Assembly (NCBI GenBank): GCA_035378955.1
Contig: DAOSUS010000065.1
Location: 1-17,111 of the forward strand
DNA: 17,111 bases
Reading direction: 5' to 3'
Source: Candidatus Hydrogenedens sp.
Lineage (GTDB): Bacteria; Hydrogenedentota; Hydrogenedentia; Hydrogenedentales; Hydrogenedentaceae
Shown here: in pieces, positions 14,545 to 17,111 of the stretch
Layout of the letters: every line of letters starts with the position of its first letter
Position numbering within the stretch: position 1 is the stretch's first letter
Position numbers and translations under genes: made by a program
The notes under the pieces: model-generated
What the model was told of the DNA's origin: nothing
Databases searched by the model: none
The model's input: only the letters and a program-made list of their open reading frames with translations

Positions 14545-16344
14545 TTATTCTTTTTCTAATATGTAAACAGCTTCTTCTGCTATGAGATTTTTTAAATAAT
14601 GAACGGTACCCTTAGAATTTAGAGAAATTTCTTTAAGTATTTTTATATTCATTTCCTTGCAAAGGTTTTGAAAGTCTTTTAATGTGAAGAAATGTCTATT
14701 TGGACTTTCATACCAGGAATAAGGAAGATTCGGTGTTACAGGAGAAACGCCTTTAAACAAAATATTAAAACGCACTTTCCAGTGTCCAAAGTTAGGAAAA
14801 CTGACTATACCTCTTTTACCGATACGGAGTATTTCTTTTAATACAAGGTCAGGTCGTTTTATGACCTGCAAAGTCATGCTCAAAATTACATAATCGAAAC
14901 AATTATCCGGCAATTCCGAAAGTCCTTCATCAATATCAGCTTGAATAACCGGCAAACCACAAGAAACGGCACTAATAACATTTTCCTGATTGATTTCAAT
15001 ACCTAATCCATCGGTTTTCTTTTCACGGTCAAGGCGACATAAAAGAGTGCCTGCTCCACAACCAAGGTCTAATATACGGGCATTATATTCGATTAATTTT
15101 ACTATCAAATCCAGGTCAATTCGTGAGCCTGAATAGATACTATTAGGTATAACTTTTTTAGGTTCTATCTTTTCCTGTCTATCATTGGCTAAACATTTGG
15201 GGCAAGGTCTATCGGGGAAATAAACATGTTTTAGAAATCCACTGATTAGTTCTGTCATATTTTTGTAGTCAATAAGAAACGAATCATGTCCATACGGAGA
15301 TTGAATATTGCAGTAACTAACATTTTTCTTTTGACGAGCAAGTGCAAACACAATTTCTCTCGACTTTTCAGGAGGGTATAACCAATCTGAAGAAAATGAT
15401 ATTACTAAAGTTTTTCCTTGAACTCTACTTAAAGCATCATCTAAATTCTTATATCCCCGTGAAATGTCAAAGTAATCAATGGCTTTTGTTATATAAAGGT
15501 AGGAATTAGCATCAAAACGATTAACAAATTTTTCTCCCTGATAATCTAAATAACTTTCTATAGAAAATTCTTTATTAACATCATAACGGAATTGTTCCCC
15601 ATTCTGTAATTTTCTCCCAAATTTATTTTTCATTGAATCATCGGAAAGATAAGTGATATGAGATAGCATGCGTGCAACAGCCAATCCGTTAGTAGGACCT
15701 GGCGATGGATAATATTTACTATTGGCAAATTTAGGGTCGGAAAGTATGGCATGTCTTCCAACAGCATGAAAAGCAATCTGTTGGGCTTCACTAACAGGGG
15801 GTGCAGAAATTACCACAATAGATTTTGTTTTGTCAGGATAGCGGACACTCCATTCTAAAGCCTGCATACCGCCCATAGAACCACCAATAACACAAAGCCA
15901 TTGAGGTATATCTAAGTGTTTCATTAGTTCATATTGGGCATTGACCATATCTCCAATTGTTACAAAAGGAAAATCAGTGCCATAAGGCTGCCCTGTTTCG
16001 GGATTGATGGACATAGGTCCTGTAGAGCCAGAGCATCCTCCCAAAGTATTGGAACAGACAACAAAATATTGGTTTGTATCCAATGCTTTTCCTGGTCCTA
16101 TCATGGGGTCCCACCACCCGGGTTTATTATCTTCCTTGCTATGATAACCTGCGGCATGGGCATCACCTGATAAAGCATGACATACAAGGATAGCATTATC
16201 TTTTTTAGGAGATAGAACACCATAAGTTTCGTATGCAATCGTGACTGGACTTAACCTTGCACCACTCTCCAGAGTGAGAAACTCCGGAGAGTGGGCAAAA
16301 GTATAGTATTTCGTTTCTACAATTCCTACATTTGCTATTTCCAT
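14545..16344 (-). CDS. MetX-MetW fusion: homoserine O-acyltransferase joined to MetW methyltransferase-fold domain
   Basis: This 599-residue protein is two proteins in one. Residues 1-375 are the alpha/beta-hydrolase-fold homoserine O-acyltransferase MetX. They include HALSGDAHAAG, GWWDPMIGPGKALDT, SNTLGGCSGSTGP and the nucleophile elbow GGSMGGMQ (Ser156), with Asp320 (SSDWLYPP) and His353 (YGHDSFL) completing the triad. A linker with CPKC (381-384) follows. From about 405 to 599 is a MetW domain with the SAM-type motif ILDLGCGAG (424-432), QADIDEGL, FDYVILSMTLQVI and FPNFGHWKVRFN. MetX acylates homoserine (acetyl- versus succinyl-CoA use cannot be told here). MetW is the neighbouring partner gene of metX in many bacteria, so a fusion fits. 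It lies 20 bases after metY, which implies one methionine operon. No internal stop or frameshift is seen. Confidence 0.92.
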   Translation of the reverse strand: MEIANVGIVETKYYTFAHSPEFLTLESGARLSPVTIAYETYGVLSPKKDNAILVCHALSGDAHAAGYHSKEDNKPGWWDPMIGPGKALDTNQYFVVCSNTLGGCSGSTGPMSINPETGQPYGTDFPFVTIGDMVNAQYELMKHLDIPQWLCVIGGSMGGMQALEWSVRYPDKTKSIVVISAPPVSEAQQIAFHAVGRHAILSDPKFANSKYYPSPGPTNGLAVARMLSHITYLSDDSMKNKFGRKLQNGEQFRYDVNKEFSIESYLDYQGEKFVNRFDANSYLYITKAIDYFDISRGYKNLDDALSRVQGKTLVISFSSDWLYPPEKSREIVFALARQKKNVSYCNIQSPYGHDSFLIDYKNMTELISGFLKHVYFPDRPCPKCLANDRQEKIEPKKVIPNSIYSGSRIDLDLIVKLIEYNARILDLGCGAGTLLCRLDREKKTDGLGIEINQENVISAVSCGLPVIQADIDEGLSELPDNCFDYVILSMTLQVIKRPDLVLKEILRIGKRGIVSFPNFGHWKVRFNILFKGVSPVTPNLPYSWYESPNRHFFTLKDFQNLCKEMNIKILKEISLNSKGTVHYLKNLIAEEAVYILEKE

Positions 16345-16364
16345 AACTTTATATTACCTGAAGT

Positions 16365-17111
16365 TTACTCCTGTGATTTATTTAAGGCTTGCTCTAAATC
16401 TTCCAGTATATCATCAATATCTTCAATACCTACAGACAATCGAATGAAATCAGGAGTTACGCCGGCTGCTTTTTGCTCTTCAGGCGATAATTGCTGATGG
16501 GTTGTAGATGCAGGATGAATAACCAATGTTTTTGCATCTAAAACATTAGCAAGATGAGATATGAGTTTCAAATTATCAATAAACTTTTTCGCAGAAGGAA
16601 TATCTCCCTTTATTCCAAAACCCACAATAGCACCCTGACCATGCGGCATATATTTTTGTGCTCGAGCATAATCAGGATGGGACGGAAGTCCGGGGTAATT
16701 CACCCATTTTACTGCTTTATGCTTCTCTAAAAATTGGGCTACTTTAAGAGCATTTTCGCAATGTCGAGGAACCCGTAAATGAATCGTTTCCAATCCTTGT
16801 AGCAATAAGAAAGCATTAAATGGAGATAAGCAAGGACCCATATCTCTTAAAAGAGTTACTCGAGCCTTAATAATATAACTGATGTTTCCCAAGGGTTTGA
16901 ATATATCATTAAAAACCATACCGTGATAGTTAGGATTAGGTGATGTAAATTCAGGGAATTTTCCATTATCCCAATCAAATTTGCCACTATCTACAATAAC
17001 ACCTCCTAAGGATGTCCCATGACCTCCAATAACCTTTGTTGCACTGTGGACTACAATGTCTGCACCAAAATCAATGGGTTTAAATAAAATTGGTGATGTA
17101 ACCGTGTTATC
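16365..17111 (-). CDS. metY: O-acetylhomoserine sulfhydrylase, 5' end cut by window
   Basis: The minus strand is open from the right window edge to the stop at 16365, giving the C-terminal 248 residues of a protein usually about 425-430 long. The segment SATKVIGGHGTSLGG carries the PLP-binding lysine (residue 26 of the visible part), preceded by FGADIVVH. Further family marks are GPCLSPFNAFLLLQGLETIHLR and, near the end, HPASTTHQQLSPEEQKAAGVTPDFIRLSVGIED. This enzyme condenses O-acetylhomoserine with sulfide to give homocysteine. The C-terminal pattern and the adjacent metX favour MetY over cystathionine gamma-synthase. An internal Met at 16919 is not the true start, because conserved sequence continues upstream of it. 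Confidence 0.93.
   Translation of the reverse strand, partial: DNTVTSPILFKPIDFGADIVVHSATKVIGGHGTSLGGVIVDSGKFDWDNGKFPEFTSPNPNYHGMVFNDIFKPLGNISYIIKARVTLLRDMGPCLSPFNAFLLLQGLETIHLRVPRHCENALKVAQFLEKHKAVKWVNYPGLPSHPDYARAQKYMPHGQGAIVGFGIKGDIPSAKKFIDNLKLISHLANVLDAKTLVIHPASTTHQQLSPEEQKAAGVTPDFIRLSVGIEDIDDILEDLEQALNKSQE

Noticed and set aside
16365..16919. A complete 184-residue protein starting at the Met at 16919
   Set aside because: Conserved MetY sequence, including the PLP lysine, continues in frame up to the window edge, so this Met is internal.

Overview
This is an AT-rich bacterial window of about 17 kb. Nothing in it is phage-like, transposon-like or CRISPR-like, and no rRNA or tRNA genes were seen. 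The host is most likely a Gram-negative-type bacterium, because it encodes two lipopolysaccharide (LPS)-core-type kinases and an O-antigen ligase-like membrane protein. It also has a three-subunit proton-translocating transhydrogenase, a mitochondrial-type aconitase and direct-sulfhydrylation methionine synthesis. I cannot name the phylum; an uncultivated, low-GC, diderm lineage is a guess.

Layout. Positions 1-873 (minus) hold the 5' part of purM, cut by the window edge. Divergent from it are a LysR-type regulator (1041-1934) and, 18 bases later, an O-antigen ligase/polymerase-like protein with C-terminal TPRs (1953-3587). That pair converges on, and overlaps by 20 bp, a five-gene minus-strand operon (8206 down to 3568). 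In transcription order the operon encodes a KdkA-like Kdo kinase, a second WaaP/KdkA-like kinase, a GAF-domain sensor histidine kinase, a small two-helix membrane protein with a Lys-rich tail, and a TPR + zinc-ribbon + multi-pass membrane protein. The cluster looks devoted to the cell envelope.

The most interesting non-coding element lies in the 638-base gap 8207-8844. On the minus strand there is a near-consensus promoter (TTGACA, 18-base spacer, extended -10). The predicted start falls at the first base of a 16-bp long-range RNA stem that closes a roughly 110-nt structured region. A 9-bp GC-rich hairpin and a short U-run follow. The local GC content is visibly higher than the flanks. This is either a free-standing small RNA (6S-like in size and shape, but unproven) or a structured leader/attenuator of the LPS-kinase operon.

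Rightwards, a plus-strand promoter and the pntAA-pntAB-pntB operon (8845-11884) end in a clear intrinsic terminator. The operon encodes the membrane NAD(P) transhydrogenase, which makes NADPH using the proton gradient. Converging on it is a minus-strand block: metY (partial, cut at the right edge), a metX-metW fusion and aconitase. MetX acylates homoserine, MetY converts O-acetylhomoserine plus sulfide to homocysteine, and the fused MetW-type methyltransferase-fold domain is a partner of MetX in many bacteria. Aconitase (citrate to isocitrate) follows 68 bases downstream, with its own good ribosome binding site.
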